From positions 557,001 through 621,000 of the forward strand of contig JAJOZX010002354.1 in assembly GCA_023014485.1 (NCBI GenBank): DNA of 64,000 nt, read 5' to 3'. Shown here one piece after another: positions 41,688 to 51,498 of this stretch. Under the pieces are notes generated by a model, which had not been told where the DNA came from, ran no database searches, and worked only from the letters and a program-made list of their open reading frames with translations. Each line of letters starts with the position of its first letter. Within the stretch, counting starts at the first letter, position 1. Origin of the DNA: Bathynomus jamesi. Lineage: Eukaryota; Arthropoda; Malacostraca; Isopoda; Cirolanidae. A program made the position numbers and the translations under genes.

Positions 41688-42157
41688 TCATGGTATTTCT
41701 TTAGCCTCTTTGTCATTTGGAATATACGCCGTTTCAGGCTCGTTTGGAAATATATTCATTCTTAGAAGCACCCTAAACGTGTTTCGCGGATGAAGGTCGC
41801 AAAGCAAATATCCGTAACGCGTGCTTGTAGCTTCTTTATAAACTTCCAAAAACTCCTTACGCTGATTCTGGAACATTTGATTGGCTAATACCCCAATTTG
41901 TGATACATCTCTACGTTGCGCGAATAAGACTAGATATTGTGTATTTAGCGACACATCGCGCATGTATCATCTTGGTACTCGTTGAACACTGATTGATACG
42001 TCAAATAGCACCATATAACTTTATGCACAAATTTTGAGAACATCTCTCCCTTTTCTTTAATGATTTTAAACATAAACACAGTTTAACCACATCCTGTAGG
42101 TCCAGATATAATACATGTGGATGGGCTCGTGAACCTGAATTTTTCTATAGAAGCCAT
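41688..42157 (-). pseudogene. Polinton packaging ATPase (FtsK/HerA, A32-like), Walker A nonsense and internal deletion
   Basis: It starts at 42157 (MASIEKFRFTSPSTC). The P-loop reads ISGPTGCG, then TAA (42083-42085) exactly where the nucleotide-binding Lys codon is expected, then T. VIWCYLTYQSVFNEYQ follows. The reading then jumps near 41965 to RDVSLNTQYLVLFAQRRDVS and GYLLCDLHPRNTFRV, the conserved C-terminal part. The segment with the Walker B acidic residues is absent. The whole is about 157 codons, clearly shorter than the usual 200 or more. It cannot package DNA. Confidence 0.85.
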
Positions 42158-42388
42158 TTCTAACACGTCACACTCCTAAGTGGATCATTTACAAAATATA
42201 ATAACTATTTAATTGACGACCCTTATATTCTACAGTCTTACTTTTTGCTTCTCCCACAGAACCGTGAATGACGATGAGGTACATAATCTTTGATATGTCT
42301 ATTGTTAGCTTATTTATTACACGTATTTGTAAATATATATACACCTTGAATATTTCGTTTATTAAATAAATCGTGTTTCAATTTCTCC

Positions 42389-42435
<47 letters not shown>

Positions 42436-42609
42436 ACAGGTGAAAGTTCTAAGCTCCGCCCATTGTAAGACCAGCAACGTGAGTCATGCTACTACCTGAG
42501 CGCCCCTGCGTGCTCAGTTGATTGCAGTAAGCCCTGGACATCGGACGTGTATTCTCCCGCGTAGACAAAAAATAGTAATGCTACCTTTAATATTGCTTGT
42601 TCAACGTTT
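42158..42609. other. Divergent intergenic region with (GT)n tract
   Basis: Lies between the minus-strand structural block and the plus-strand array. It contains (GT)n at 42390-42433, a TCAGTTGATTGCAGTAAG promoter-like stretch at 42515-42532 and a short upstream frame at 42580-42615. Possibly the bidirectional control region of the element. Confidence 0.45.
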
Positions 42610-42837
42610 ATGAAATGGTATTCTGCAAAGTGTCAAGATGTGGTGGATACTGAAAAACTTCCTATTCCCCCCTCCTCCTCCTTTGCCTCTTTCAAGACTA
42701 CATTGAATCGTGCGAAGGAGCAAGATGTACAAATACTCTATGGCTATTCTGGTGAGAGCATTGTAGGCTTTCGTAGCACAGACGATGTATTGAAGTGTTA
42801 TAGACCTAAGCTTTATAAAGGCTCACATATACCGTGA
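42610..42837 (+). CDS. Unrecognised small ORF 1 of the Polinton plus-strand array
   Basis: 75 codons, beginning MKWYSAKCQDVVDTEK. A Pro/Ser run (PIPPSSSF) is followed by FKTTLNRAKEQDVQILYGYS. No domain, signal or membrane segment is recognised. It lies first in a tight series of plus-strand frames in a region where Polintons often keep other genes. Confidence 0.4.
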   Translation: MKWYSAKCQDVVDTEKLPIPPSSSFASFKTTLNRAKEQDVQILYGYSGESIVGFRSTDDVLKCYRPKLYKGSHIP

Positions 42838-42883
42838 AGTAAAAGAGACAACACGTGCAGAAGAGAAGTAACGGATATGGATA

Positions 42884-43168
42884 GTGAGTCTTATTGATGG
42901 GTGGTGTGACAAGCGATATTATGTCATGTTACACCATACCGAGTACTCGTATCCTGCGACTGAGAATGTAAATCTCGTCATCATGGAGAATCTTAAGGAT
43001 TTTTATCACTATATTAATGTATATCATGACGAGGTTTGTAGTGAGGTTGTGGCTAATGCCCGTGAGTTTTTAACAGACTTTAGAAACGAGTATCGCTTGT
43101 TAAACAAAAAGGAAAAATATGGGCATATGTTCCTCTCAAATAGTGCACCGGAATGTGAAGATGTTTAG
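42884..43168 (+). CDS. Unrecognised small ORF 2 of the array (start uncertain)
   Basis: Open for 94 codons but has only a GTG at its left edge; the first in-frame ATG gives the start MLHHTEYSYPATENVNLVIM. An ATG in another frame at 42875 suggests a possible frameshift. The content (FYHYINVYHDEVCSEVVANA, EFLTDFRNEYRLLNKKEKYG) looks like a real soluble protein, rich in Tyr and acidic residues. Function unknown. Confidence 0.4.
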   Translation: MSLIDGWCDKRYYVMLHHTEYSYPATENVNLVIMENLKDFYHYINVYHDEVCSEVVANAREFLTDFRNEYRLLNKKEKYGHMFLSNSAPECEDV

Positions 43169-43211
43169 TTTGTGGAAATGGTGAGTGGTAAAACATTAAA
43201 ACCATTATAAA

Positions 43212-43454
43212 ATGTGTTTTGTTCGTGAAAATTACCCTGAAGGAAAATGCCTTCAGGGTAGTGGGAGTGATAAAACATTAAAACCGAAATTAATTCTTGT
43301 ATCGGAAAATTTCTCAAAACACCTCCCCAATATAATGGGATACAACGATTCATGTTGGATCAGCGCCGTACACGTTTCATTAGATTATGGTGTGACTCGC
43401 TCCTCCCGTCGAACCGTCGCGTTGCATGTGCCTCATAGTTATCTCAGAGCTTGA
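43212..43454 (+). CDS. Unrecognised small ORF 3 of the array
   Basis: 80 codons starting MCFVRENYPEGKCLQG. Later it reads PKLILVSENFSKHLPNIMGY and CWISAVHVSLDYGVTRSSRR. A 10-bp perfect hairpin lies within its first 50 bases (43234-43259). It ends 29 bases before the next start. No known family recognised. Confidence 0.4.
   Translation: MCFVRENYPEGKCLQGSGSDKTLKPKLILVSENFSKHLPNIMGYNDSCWISAVHVSLDYGVTRSSRRTVALHVPHSYLRA
43234..43259. repeat. 10-bp perfect hairpin in the cargo array
   Basis: ACCCTGAAGG and its exact inverse separated by AAAATG. The flanks carry a repeated TAAAACATTAAAACC on each side (about 43193 and 43271), so the hairpin sits between short direct repeats. Confidence 0.75.
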
Positions 43455-43483
43455 ACCGAGTGGACGTGCGCTCCTCGAATACG

Positions 43484-43762
43484 ATGGAACTTCCTTTGAG
43501 CAGCATTCTCAACGCCGTGTACGATGTGTCCGTGACAAAGTCGTTGCACGTGTTCAGGCGTAAATCCGGTATCGTTAACTATGTACTGGAAACGGTTTGT
43601 AAACAAACAAACAAACGGAATGTTGTTTATTTAAGTGTCGAGGAGATGAATAGAATCTTCGTGATAGTTGAGAAGTGGAGTGAAGATCGTTATAAAATTC
43701 CTACAGGTGTAGGTACAAGAAGAGAGCAGATTAGTGACACCCCCTCATACGCCGTTGTATGA
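43484..43762 (+). CDS. Unrecognised small ORF 4 of the array
   Basis: ATG at 43484 gives MELPLSSILNAVYDVSVTKS, 92 codons, with LHVFRRKSGIVNYVLETVCK and VYLSVEEMNRIFVIVEKWSE. Its stop overlaps the start of the next frame as ATGA (43759-43762), a tight stop-start arrangement as in compact viral genomes. Function unknown. Confidence 0.45.
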   Translation: MELPLSSILNAVYDVSVTKSLHVFRRKSGIVNYVLETVCKQTNKRNVVYLSVEEMNRIFVIVEKWSEDRYKIPTGVGTRREQISDTPSYAVV

Positions 43763-44184
43763 TCGGCCATGCATTGATATACGGCTGGAAGAATGCTTCT
43801 GATAATAACGCTCTTGTCCCTACGCGAAACCGTTTCATCCTCGACAGAATATTTGAAATCGTCGGATTCCGCAAGCTGAAGCCTATATTAGACGCGCGTA
43901 TTATGGATATGTTTTATTTTGATACGGTTCTTGAATACGCATACACCGCTCTGCTCGATGGGTTTACCGAGTGTAAGGTTGAACAAGGTGAGAATGGTCT
44001 AGAGCTGGACGTTTATTTAAAAAGTTTAGACTCTTTGAAATATCATGAACTTTGGTACAAAGCACTTGATCGGTACAGGGCTGAGCTCACCTACACCCTT
44101 CACCCTGAAGAACTATTTCTTTATATAACGAGCAGCTGTCGTAACGACTTAGAAGATTATTTCAACTGTCGCTATGCAGTGTGA
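43759..44184 (+). CDS. Unrecognised ORF 5 of the array, 141 codons
   Basis: Longest of the array. It starts MIGHALIYGWKNASDNNALV and contains RFILDRIFEIVGFRKLKPIL and DMFYFDTVLEYAYTALLDGF, then an acidic helical end (CRNDLEDYFNCRYAV). It overlaps ORF 4 by four bases. It looks like a small globular protein. I cannot place it in a family. Confidence 0.5.
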   Translation: MIGHALIYGWKNASDNNALVPTRNRFILDRIFEIVGFRKLKPILDARIMDMFYFDTVLEYAYTALLDGFTECKVEQGENGLELDVYLKSLDSLKYHELWYKALDRYRAELTYTLHPEELFLYITSSCRNDLEDYFNCRYAV

Positions 44185-44285
44185 AGAATAGTTCACGATT
44201 GAAAAGCTCGGGTCGGTAGAAATAAACCCTCGATTGGAAAGGCGTGTTTATAAACTTGTATTTAATAATGATATTGTGACTAACG

Positions 44286-44528
44286 ATGAACTCTGTGCGT
44301 GCTTTTGATTGTATTCTAGCCGTGTTTAAAGATAACTTGCCAACCGAATGTAAAGTGGGCACAAAAATAGTACTGAACGATATGAAGGCCCTTCATATCG
44401 AGTACAGGTTTCCCTATACTTTAAGCGGTGAAATATTATTAAACCGCGTATACTGCGTAATGCAGAGCAATAACGATGAAATTGTAGACTCGATTAAGTG
44501 CGAGTTTAGCATTTTGAAAACAAAGTGA
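44286..44528 (+). CDS. Unrecognised small ORF 6 of the array
   Basis: 80 codons starting MNSVRAFDCILAVFKDNLPT, then IEYRFPYTLSGEILLNRVYC and DEIVDSIKCEFSI. It follows ORF 5 after about 100 bases and is the last frame before AT-rich repeats. The alternating hydrophobic pattern would suit a beta-rich small domain; this is only a guess. Confidence 0.4.
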   Translation: MNSVRAFDCILAVFKDNLPTECKVGTKIVLNDMKALHIEYRFPYTLSGEILLNRVYCVMQSNNDEIVDSIKCEFSILKTK

Positions 44529-44551
44529 AATGTATTTATATATTTAACATA

Positions 44552-44588
<37 letters not shown>

Positions 44589-44677
44589 TTCTGCTATATT
44601 GATGGCTATACGATTTCTTATTTTTAATTTTGTACGGTAGAAGATAAAGTGTGTGTATTTATTTATTTAAACATAAT

Positions 44678-44716
<39 letters not shown>

Positions 44717-44814
44717 TTCTGCTGTATTGATGGTTGTATTATTTCTTATTTTTTAATTTTGTTTTTTGATAATTCTAATGTATATTTATTTTCTATATAT
44801 TTCAATAATATAAT

Positions 44815-44855
<41 letters not shown>

Positions 44856-45181
44856 CTCCTGTACTGTTATGTGGACAGTTATATTTTTTGATTATATGCA
44901 TATTCCTCGTTCATATTTCTTATACTACTATTATTTTTAATTGATCATTCAAATGTATATTTATTTTCTATATATTTACAATATTTAATAAACAGAATGA
45001 CGTAATGTTGTTTTATTTAATTCTTTTGGTTGTAAACAATTATACAAATGGCTGGTTACGCCTTCTAAACCTACTGGCAGATTTCTAAGCCAACTTTTAA
45101 GAATTAATTAAATAAATGGCACAATCCTCAACCTAATAATGTATACCTGAACAATTAAAAACACTATTTGGCAACTCGTGT
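44529..45181. other. Microsatellite-rich spacer before the right Polinton end
   Basis: Contains three related units (around 44553, 44684 and 44818), each with a (TG)n-(TA)n tract followed by TATTTCTG or TATTTCTC and a T-rich stretch. Frames through it are low-complexity artefacts. Confidence 0.75.
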
Positions 45182-45652
45182 GAATTAAAATAAATGGTGG
45201 TATCTAGCAACTCACCCTAATAATGTATACCTGAACAATTAAAATAAAAAGTGGTATCTGACAACTCAACCTGTACAAGCCATTTACACTTTCTAAGCAA
45301 ACTGGCTGATTAGGGGCCTATAAGAGGATGGCGGGTCGGCTGAAGTGTTATTATGCACTTGGCAGGAGCCAGGTAAACACCTCTCTTCCTTTCTGTCCTT
45401 CTCCTGTCTTTCTCTTGGGGGATAACGCCGCCTCCAAGTTTCATGACCCCTTGTTGCACCTGCAGCATTCCCCCACCCCCCTTCACTGCATGCCCCCACC
45501 CCCTTCATTGCATACCCCTCCCCCCTTCACTGCATCCCCCCCTCCCCCTTCATTGCATACCCCCATTTACAACAAACCCGTACACACCTTTGCAACATTG
45601 ATCATTATCTCTGCAACATTCTTGCACTCGTCCATTTTTCGCTCATACTACT
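45182..45652 (-). repeat. Polinton right terminal inverted repeat
   Basis: Inverse counterpart of 29760-30221. The motif TGTATACCTGAACAATTAAAA occurs at about 45137 and 45222, and a C-rich CCCCTTCATTGCATACCCC array lies at 45470-45560. Confidence 0.85.
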
Positions 45653-45708
45653 CCTATCCCTATCTCTTCTATCCTGTGTACAGTCCATTCATCACATACT
45701 CCTCACAG

Positions 45709-45965
45709 CCGAATTCTTCATTCTGAAGCTTTTCACCCCACCTTAGACCTACAGTTTAACGTCGAATCCGATCCACGCCCCACCAGCAGCCCAGCGTCTT
45801 AACCACTAGGCCACCCAGGGTACCCATTTATCTACCAACCACTTTCTTTATTGTATGGAAGGATGAACAGCTGGGTTTTGCTGCGCGCCGGCTGTTGTCA
45901 CCGGGTCTCGATCCCGGGGCCGATGGATTTGTAGTCAGCGACGCTAACCAGTACACTACAGAGGC

Positions 45966-45966
<1 letters not shown>
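45709..45966 (-). mobile_element. Dimeric tRNA-derived SINE, copy 1
   Basis: On the minus strand the order is an Arg-like tRNA unit with TACTGGTTAGCGTCGCTGAC and GGGATCGAGACCC (B box, one change), a linker GCAGCAAAACCCAGCTGTTC, then a second unit with GGCCTAGTGGTTAAGACGCT and a B-box-like GGATCGGATTCGA, then the tail. The same two-unit order occurs at 48866-49132. It abuts (TA)n at 45967-45996. Confidence 0.75.
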
Positions 45967-46000
<34 letters not shown>

Positions 46001-46002
46001 GG

Positions 46003-47652
46003 GGTGTCGGGGGAGGATGAAATTGCAAAGCTATGGAAAAAACACTATTCTAACATTCTTAACAGTGTGAGTAGGAATAATCTTAAGATAGATTGCAGCG
46101 AAACGATTGTGGGAGGGACAATGGAAAATACTTTGATATCATTTTCTGAAGTAAAGACGTTAATTAAAGAGTTAAAGACTGGTTCTGCGTCAGGGGTAGA
46201 AGACTTATAGAATGAGTACTTAAAATATGCAAATGACGTAGTATGTCTGCATATATCATTGCTCCTATCAGCCATGTTGTCCTGGCCTGGCGACCCTAAA
46301 CGCTGGTACATGCAGTGTTAATGACCAATCATTTTGATACGTTGTGTTTATATTCATATAGTTTGATTGAATCAGTCGTTGAGAATTTCCGTCCCGCGAC
46401 CCTCAGGAGCACCTTCCCGACCCTCACTTGGGTCGCGACCATGGGTTTGGGAACCACTGGTATATATCTTGCCCCTGGCCATAAATAAGTACGGAGACAT
46501 TCTGTCCAGCAATAATTACAGGCCTATTGCTGTCGCTTCCTGCTTCTCGAAACTACTAGAAAAACTCTTGTTACTCCGATTAAATGATTACCTATGGACA
46601 TCTCCTAATCAGTTTGGCTTTAAAAGGTCCCACTCAACTGACCTGTGTATCTATGTACTTAAAGAAACAATATCTAAATACATTGACAGTAATTCAACCA
46701 TTTATAGCTGTTTCCTTGATATAAGTAAGGCATATGATAGGGTGAACCACAATATTTTATTTGCAAAACTAGAAGACAGGAAGGTTCCCATGTACATATT
46801 AAATTTATTGAAATTTTGAAATTTTGGTATTCCCACCAATCTTTCACTGTTAGGTGGGGCAATGTACTATCCGAGTGTTTTGGCTCCTCTTGCGGGGTGA
46901 GACAAGGCTCCTTGCTCTCCCCTATGCTGTTTAATGTGTATATTGACGGATTAATTGCTTCACTTAATGAGGCAACAGTGGGATGTTGTATAGATAACAC
47001 AAGGATAAATAACTTAGTTTATGCCGAGGATATGGTGTTAATAAGTCCCTCTGTTAAAGGTCTGGATCGGCTACTAAAAGCCTGCGAAGTGTATTCGCAG
47101 AAACATGATATTCTTTTTAATGTTACAAAAACTAAGGTTATGCAATTTCATCCTGAAAGCTGTAATCAGCCAGCTGATATTAGGTTTGAAATGAAAGGTG
47201 AAGTAATTGAGGAAGTATAAGAGTTTAAGTATTTGGGTCAAACTATTACCAGTTCCTTGAGTGATGACTCGGATATAAGAAAACAATCTCGAAGCCTGTG
47301 TGCTAAAGCGAATATGACCATAAGGAACTTTCGATTCTGTACAAGTGAAGCTAAAGACACTCTCTTTCGTACTTTCTGCAGTAATATATACGGACAGCAA
47401 CTGTGGGTGAATTATAAAAAAGGTTCTGGCAGAACTCTAAATTTGCTGTACAACAGGTCTTTTAGACTCTTACATAAATTACCCCTGAGATGCTGAGCTT
47501 CGCAAATGTTTGCTACCCGCAATGTCCCGAGCTTCCCGGAGGTAACAAGACGTGCTCAACACAGTCTAATGCAAAGAATTAAAAAATCAACCAACCCGAT
47601 CATCCAAGCTATCCATGAGTCCTGCCATTTATCCTCTAAGTCTAAGGCCTAA
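46003..47652 (+). pseudogene. Non-LTR retrotransposon RT (Jockey/I-related), interrupted
   Basis: RT of a LINE that copies its RNA at a nicked target. Seen are SSNNYRPIAVASCFSKLLEK, FGFKRSHSTDLC, YSCFLDISKAYDRVNH (motif A), GVRQGSLLSPMLFNVYIDGL and LVYAEDMVLISP (motif C, with Glu in place of the first Asp of YADD). The C-terminal part has KANMTIRNFRFCTSEAKDTL. Lesions are a TAG at 46208-46210, about 150-200 bp of foreign sequence around 46285-46460 ending in hAT-like GGGAACCACTG, an 8-nt GAAATTTT duplication causing a shift near 46815, and a stop at 47218-47220. The endonuclease part is missing. Exact clade uncertain. Confidence 0.82.
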
Positions 47653-47788
47653 GCTATGGACCTCTTGGTACGAAAAAGTCTGTCTGTAGCTCCACTTCGA
47701 CATTACAGTATTATTTCTAATCAATTGTATATATTTCTATCCTTAGTATATGAACTGTCATTGTATCAATAATATTTGTCATATGGAC

Positions 47789-47789
<1 letters not shown>

Positions 47790-47841
<52 letters not shown>
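47790..47841. repeat. (TA)n-(TG)n microsatellite
   Basis: Compound TA then TG tract downstream of the LINE fragment. Confidence 0.95.
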
Positions 47842-48095
47842 ACGAAAACGGCAATTAGCCTATATTTTGCGTATACATAATGCTATGCTATTATTTCGAC
47901 TTATGTTTTGTATATAACTTGTGTTTATCTTACGGGGCTTTTTTTTTATTACAGGTACTTGCTACTACGTTTGCTGCACAACACTAAGAAATATTGTATG
48001 CAATACAAAGACAGTTTACTAGAGGAGCCCAGAACAAATCATTGTAAGTTTTAGTGTATTTTTTTATATATATAGTGCAAGTTTTTATAATTATA

Positions 48096-48679
48096 CAGGG
48101 CTATTTACAATAATTCATCCGATTTCAACTGAGAATACTTCCGTACCTATCAACCGTGCATCAACTGGGCATACACCACATGAAAGAGGAAATCTCCGAG
48201 TTTTACAAGATCACCGCGAGAGGGCTCCAAAGTCACGCCGTGGCCTAGCCTAGCAACAAACAGTCAATGTGAAAATGGCGTCCGCACAGCAGAAGGCGTT
48301 TTGTGTGTTGCAGTTTTCGAGCTGTAAATCGGTAGTCACAGTGCAGCGTGAGTTTCGTCGACGTTACAGAACAGATCCACCGGGTGCTCAGAGCATCCGT
48401 CGGTGGTATCGGCAGTTCGAGGAAACAGGATGTTTGTGTAAAGGCTTGTTACTGCCGTAGAGTCAGTGACAACGGACATGCTGGAGCGAATATGGGAGGA
48501 ATTCGACTATCGTGTCGACGTTGCTCGTGTAACTAGGGGAAGTCACATAGAGCATTTATGAGGTGAGAGACAAATTTGGACAGTTTTTCTTTTGGTTGAT
48601 GTATCACAAATCACTCTGTATTTGTAACATTAAAAAATATTCTCATTTGAAATCAGGTGAATCATTTTCAATAGCCCTG
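48096..48679 (+). mobile_element. Internally deleted mariner, 584 bp
   Basis: Termini CAGGGCTATTTACAATAATTC and the inverse (CAGGGCTATTGAAAATGATT) flanked by TA. It keeps the transposase start (MASAQQKAFCVLQFSSCKSV at 48275) through RRWYRQFEETGC, then jumps to the extreme C-terminus MLERIWEEFDYRVDV...RGSHIEHL ending near 48560. All three catalytic Asp are deleted, so it is a two-ended relic able to move only in trans. Confidence 0.87.
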
Positions 48680-48715
48680 TATAACACCCTTTGGTTAACC
48701 TTTGGTTAGCATCCG

Positions 48716-48845
48716 CCCGAATTGTTCATTCTAGCGAAGGTCAAGCTTTTCACTCCACCTTAGACCTACAATTTAACGTGGAATCCGAACCACGCGCCAT
48801 CAGCAGCCCAGCACCCTAACCACTAGGCCAACCAGGGTAACCATA
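48716..48845 (-). mobile_element. tRNA-derived SINE, single Leu/Ser-like unit
   Basis: Minus strand contains GGCCTAGTGGTTAGGGTGCT and GGTTCGGATTCCACG (B-box-like), then AAATTGTAGGTCTAAGGTGG. It is the second unit of the dimeric SINE without the first, and lies in tandem with the dimer at 48866-49132. Confidence 0.7.
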
Positions 48846-48865
48846 TAACCTTTGGTTAGCTTCCG

Positions 48866-49127
48866 CCCGAATTGTTCATTCTGACGAAGGTCAAGCTTTT
48901 CACTCCACCTTAGACCTACAGTTTAACGTGGAATCCGAACCACGCCCCCATCAGCAGCCCAGCGTCTTAACCACTAGGCCACCTAGGGTACCCATTTATC
49001 TACCAACCACTGTTTTTTATTATTGGGCGGAAGGATGAACAGCTGGGTTTTGCTGCGCGCCGGCTGCCGACGGGTCTCGAACCCGGGGCCGATGGATTCG
49101 TAGTCAGCGACGCTAACCACTACATCA

Positions 49128-49132
<5 letters not shown>
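48866..49132 (-). mobile_element. Dimeric tRNA-derived SINE, copy 2
   Basis: Minus strand: GTAGTGGTTAGCGTCGCTGA, then ACTACGAATCC, then CCCCGGGTTCGAGACCCG. This fits a tRNA-Arg(ACG)-like unit with a perfect B box core (GGTTCGAGACC). A linker containing GCGCGCAGCAAAACCCAGC follows, then a second tRNA-like unit with TAGTGGTTAAGACGCTGGG and GGTTCGGATTCCACG. Followed on the plus strand by (TA)n 49131-49166. Confidence 0.78.
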
Positions 49133-49169
<37 letters not shown>

Positions 49170-49279
49170 TGAAAGCGCCTCAGGGGACCATTCTGAGTTT
49201 AATCCCATATATATATATAATATATATATATATTACTTACTTTTGTTTACTTTTACTTTTGTTGAGTTTGAACGACGGT

Positions 49280-51498
49280 TCAGGATCGACCTGCGGTCGA
49301 GCCCCCTGCAGCATTCAGCCTCATTTGTGGGATTTGGTGAAGGAGGGAATTGCTCTCTGATCTCCTCCTGCCCTCGTAGCCAGCCACGCATGGCTGGTCA
49401 GGGACTTTGCACAGGAATCTGTCCAGCTGGTTCTTGAAGTTATTCAGGTCGGTGTGCTGGAGATTCCTCACTTCTTTTGGAAGGACATTGAAAAGCTTTG
49501 GGCCCTGTATTCTGAGGGTATTTTCCATCCTCGTTTTCATGGCCCCTTGTCCCACTGCCTCTTCTCTCATTCCAGTTTGTTTATATTATTTCATTTCTGA
49601 GGTTAGGGACAGAGCCCTCAAGTATTTTCCATATGTGTATTATTGTGTACCACTCGCGCCTTCTTTCAAGAGAGTAGAGTTCCAGAGATTGTAGTCGTGA
49701 CCAGTAGTCTTCACCCTCCGTTTCCTCTATCTTAGACGTAAAAGTCCTTTGTATAGCGTCAATGTTCGCAATGTCTCCTTTTTTGTGTGGGCTTGTGAGT
49801 ACTGAGCAATACTCAATTATTGGTAGGACTAGACTCTTCCATAATTTGAGCATGATGTTTGCTTTTCTGCTGCGGAAGCTCCTCCAGATGATTCCCATTA
49901 TTTTTCTGAATTCTGCATCCGACGACATTATTACTCCAAGATCCCTGACTTGTGGATTTGGTGTTATCTGTTTGGCTTGCGGAGGTTTGTACCCTTTTTT
50001 CTGTAGCTCTTTGTTATTACCATATCTTAGAAGTTGGAATTTTTCTTCGTTGAACTTCATATTGTTGTTTTCTGCCCACTGAAATAATGTTTCAATGTCG
50101 TTTTGTAATTTTCTTATGTCATCTTCGTTCAATGTTTCCTTACATACCTTTGTGTCATCTGCGAAGCATGATACAATACTGTCCTTAATATCTGCATCAA
50201 TATCTGCAATCATTATTATGAACAGCTAGGAGCTAATACTGTCCCTTGTGGGACAAAGCTCACGACTTCCGAGACTTCCGATTTAACTCCGTTTACCACT
50301 CTTTGTGTTCTTTGCGTCAAGAAATTGAATATCCACCTTCCTAGCTTTCCAGTAATTCCTGTATTCTTAAGTTTGTGTGCTATGATTCCATGGTCACATT
50401 TATCGAAGGCTTTAGCAAAGTCCGTATATATTACATCAATGTTTTGTCCTCGACACAGTGTTTCTAATATTTTCTCCTGGTGGTTTAGTAGCTGTGACGA
50501 GTGTGACAGGCATGATCTTCCTGCCCTGAAGCCATGTTGATTTGGGCTGTATAAGTCTTTTTCTTGTAGGTAGTAGGTAGTTTTGCCTCTAATTATGCGT
50601 TCAAAACACTTTATAAGGTGTGAGGTGAGAGCCACTGGCCGATAATTTTTGGGCATTGCTCTGTTACCACCTTTAAATAGGGGGACAATGTTCGCGTTCT
50701 TTAAGGGGAGTGGAATTTGTTCTGTGTCGAGTGACTTCCTCCATAGTAAGTATAGCGGTTTTGCAATACTCTCTTTGCATTTCTTCAGAAATGTGGCACT
50801 CCATGTGTCTGGCCCTGGCGCTGAATTGTCTCGCATCTGTGATAAGGCTGTAATTACATCTCCTTCCGTGAACTCGAAGTCCATTAATAAGTTTGTGCCG
50901 GAATTTGTTCTTGGTTGATCTGTATCTATGTCGAAAAATTCGTCTGAGTTTGCCACTTCCATTTCGGACTTAGGGGTGCTAAACACAGATTTAAATTGTT
51001 CCCTAAGCAGTTCACTTATTTCTTTCGGGTCATTTGTGTATTCGGCCTCCCCGTCTATCAACGGTCCAATACTCTCTTTACACTGCATTTTCCTTTTCGT
51101 AAACGTGTTGAAGTATTTTGGGTTATTTTTTATGTTTTCTGCTGCCTTGTTTTCCTCTCGTTTGTCTTATGTATGAATGTTTGCTTTAGGTCCATTTCTA
51201 TTTCGCCAAGTTTCCTTTCTAGTTTGGGTCTCTTTGCATCAGTTCTGCATCTGTAGATATGTTTTACGGTTTGTCTTCGTTGCCTGAATAGAGTCCTGAT
51301 TTTCCTCTCGAGCTTGCTACGTTTTCTTTCCTGTCTCTCTGGAATATGTTTTAGTATTATAGGTTTGGTTTCCGTCTCTATTATACATAGTATTTCTTGT
51401 GGAGTCTTCTCGTGAAGTAGCAATTTCCAATTTACCTCCTTTAAATCTTTATTTAAGTTTTCCCAATTTACTTTCTTTGAATTTATGATGTTTAAGCC

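Larger units (their letters stand above)
29760..45652. mobile_element. Maverick/Polinton virus-like element, 15.9 kb, lacking a visible DNA polymerase B
   Basis: Inverted ends begin AGTAGTATGGGCG and (inverse) AGTAGTATGAGCG. The flanks carry a perfect 6-bp duplication, CCTATC at 29754-29759 and 45653-45658, the length typical of Polintons. Long terminal inverted repeats run to about 30221 and from about 45182. The minus-strand block 42157 to 34023 carries ATPase, small GGSFLP protein, conserved protein, integrase with chromodomain, FYVTLPS protein, basic protein, major capsid protein and adenain-like protease. No polymerase B motif was found anywhere in the element. Later insertions are a MULE (34088-36089) and a mariner derivative (38236-38810); about 13.3 kb remains without them. 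Confidence 0.92.

Noticed and set aside
44651..44944. 97-codon open frame with Cys-Val and Tyr-Ile runs
   Set aside because: It is made of (TG)n and (TA)n tracts, not protein-like sequence.
45328..45726. 132-codon Pro/Ser/His-rich frame
   Set aside because: It lies in the C-rich part of the Polinton right inverted repeat and crosses the element border.
46285..46460. A complete hAT MITE inside the LINE
   Set aside because: Only the right terminus (GGGAACCACTG) is clear; I could not match a left terminus or an 8-bp duplication, so it is only noted within the LINE entry.
49040..49120. A tRNA gene (Arg-like, minus strand)
   Set aside because: A and B boxes are present, but the sequence is repeated with linker and second unit at 45.8 kb and lacks a clean acceptor stem; it is a SINE head.
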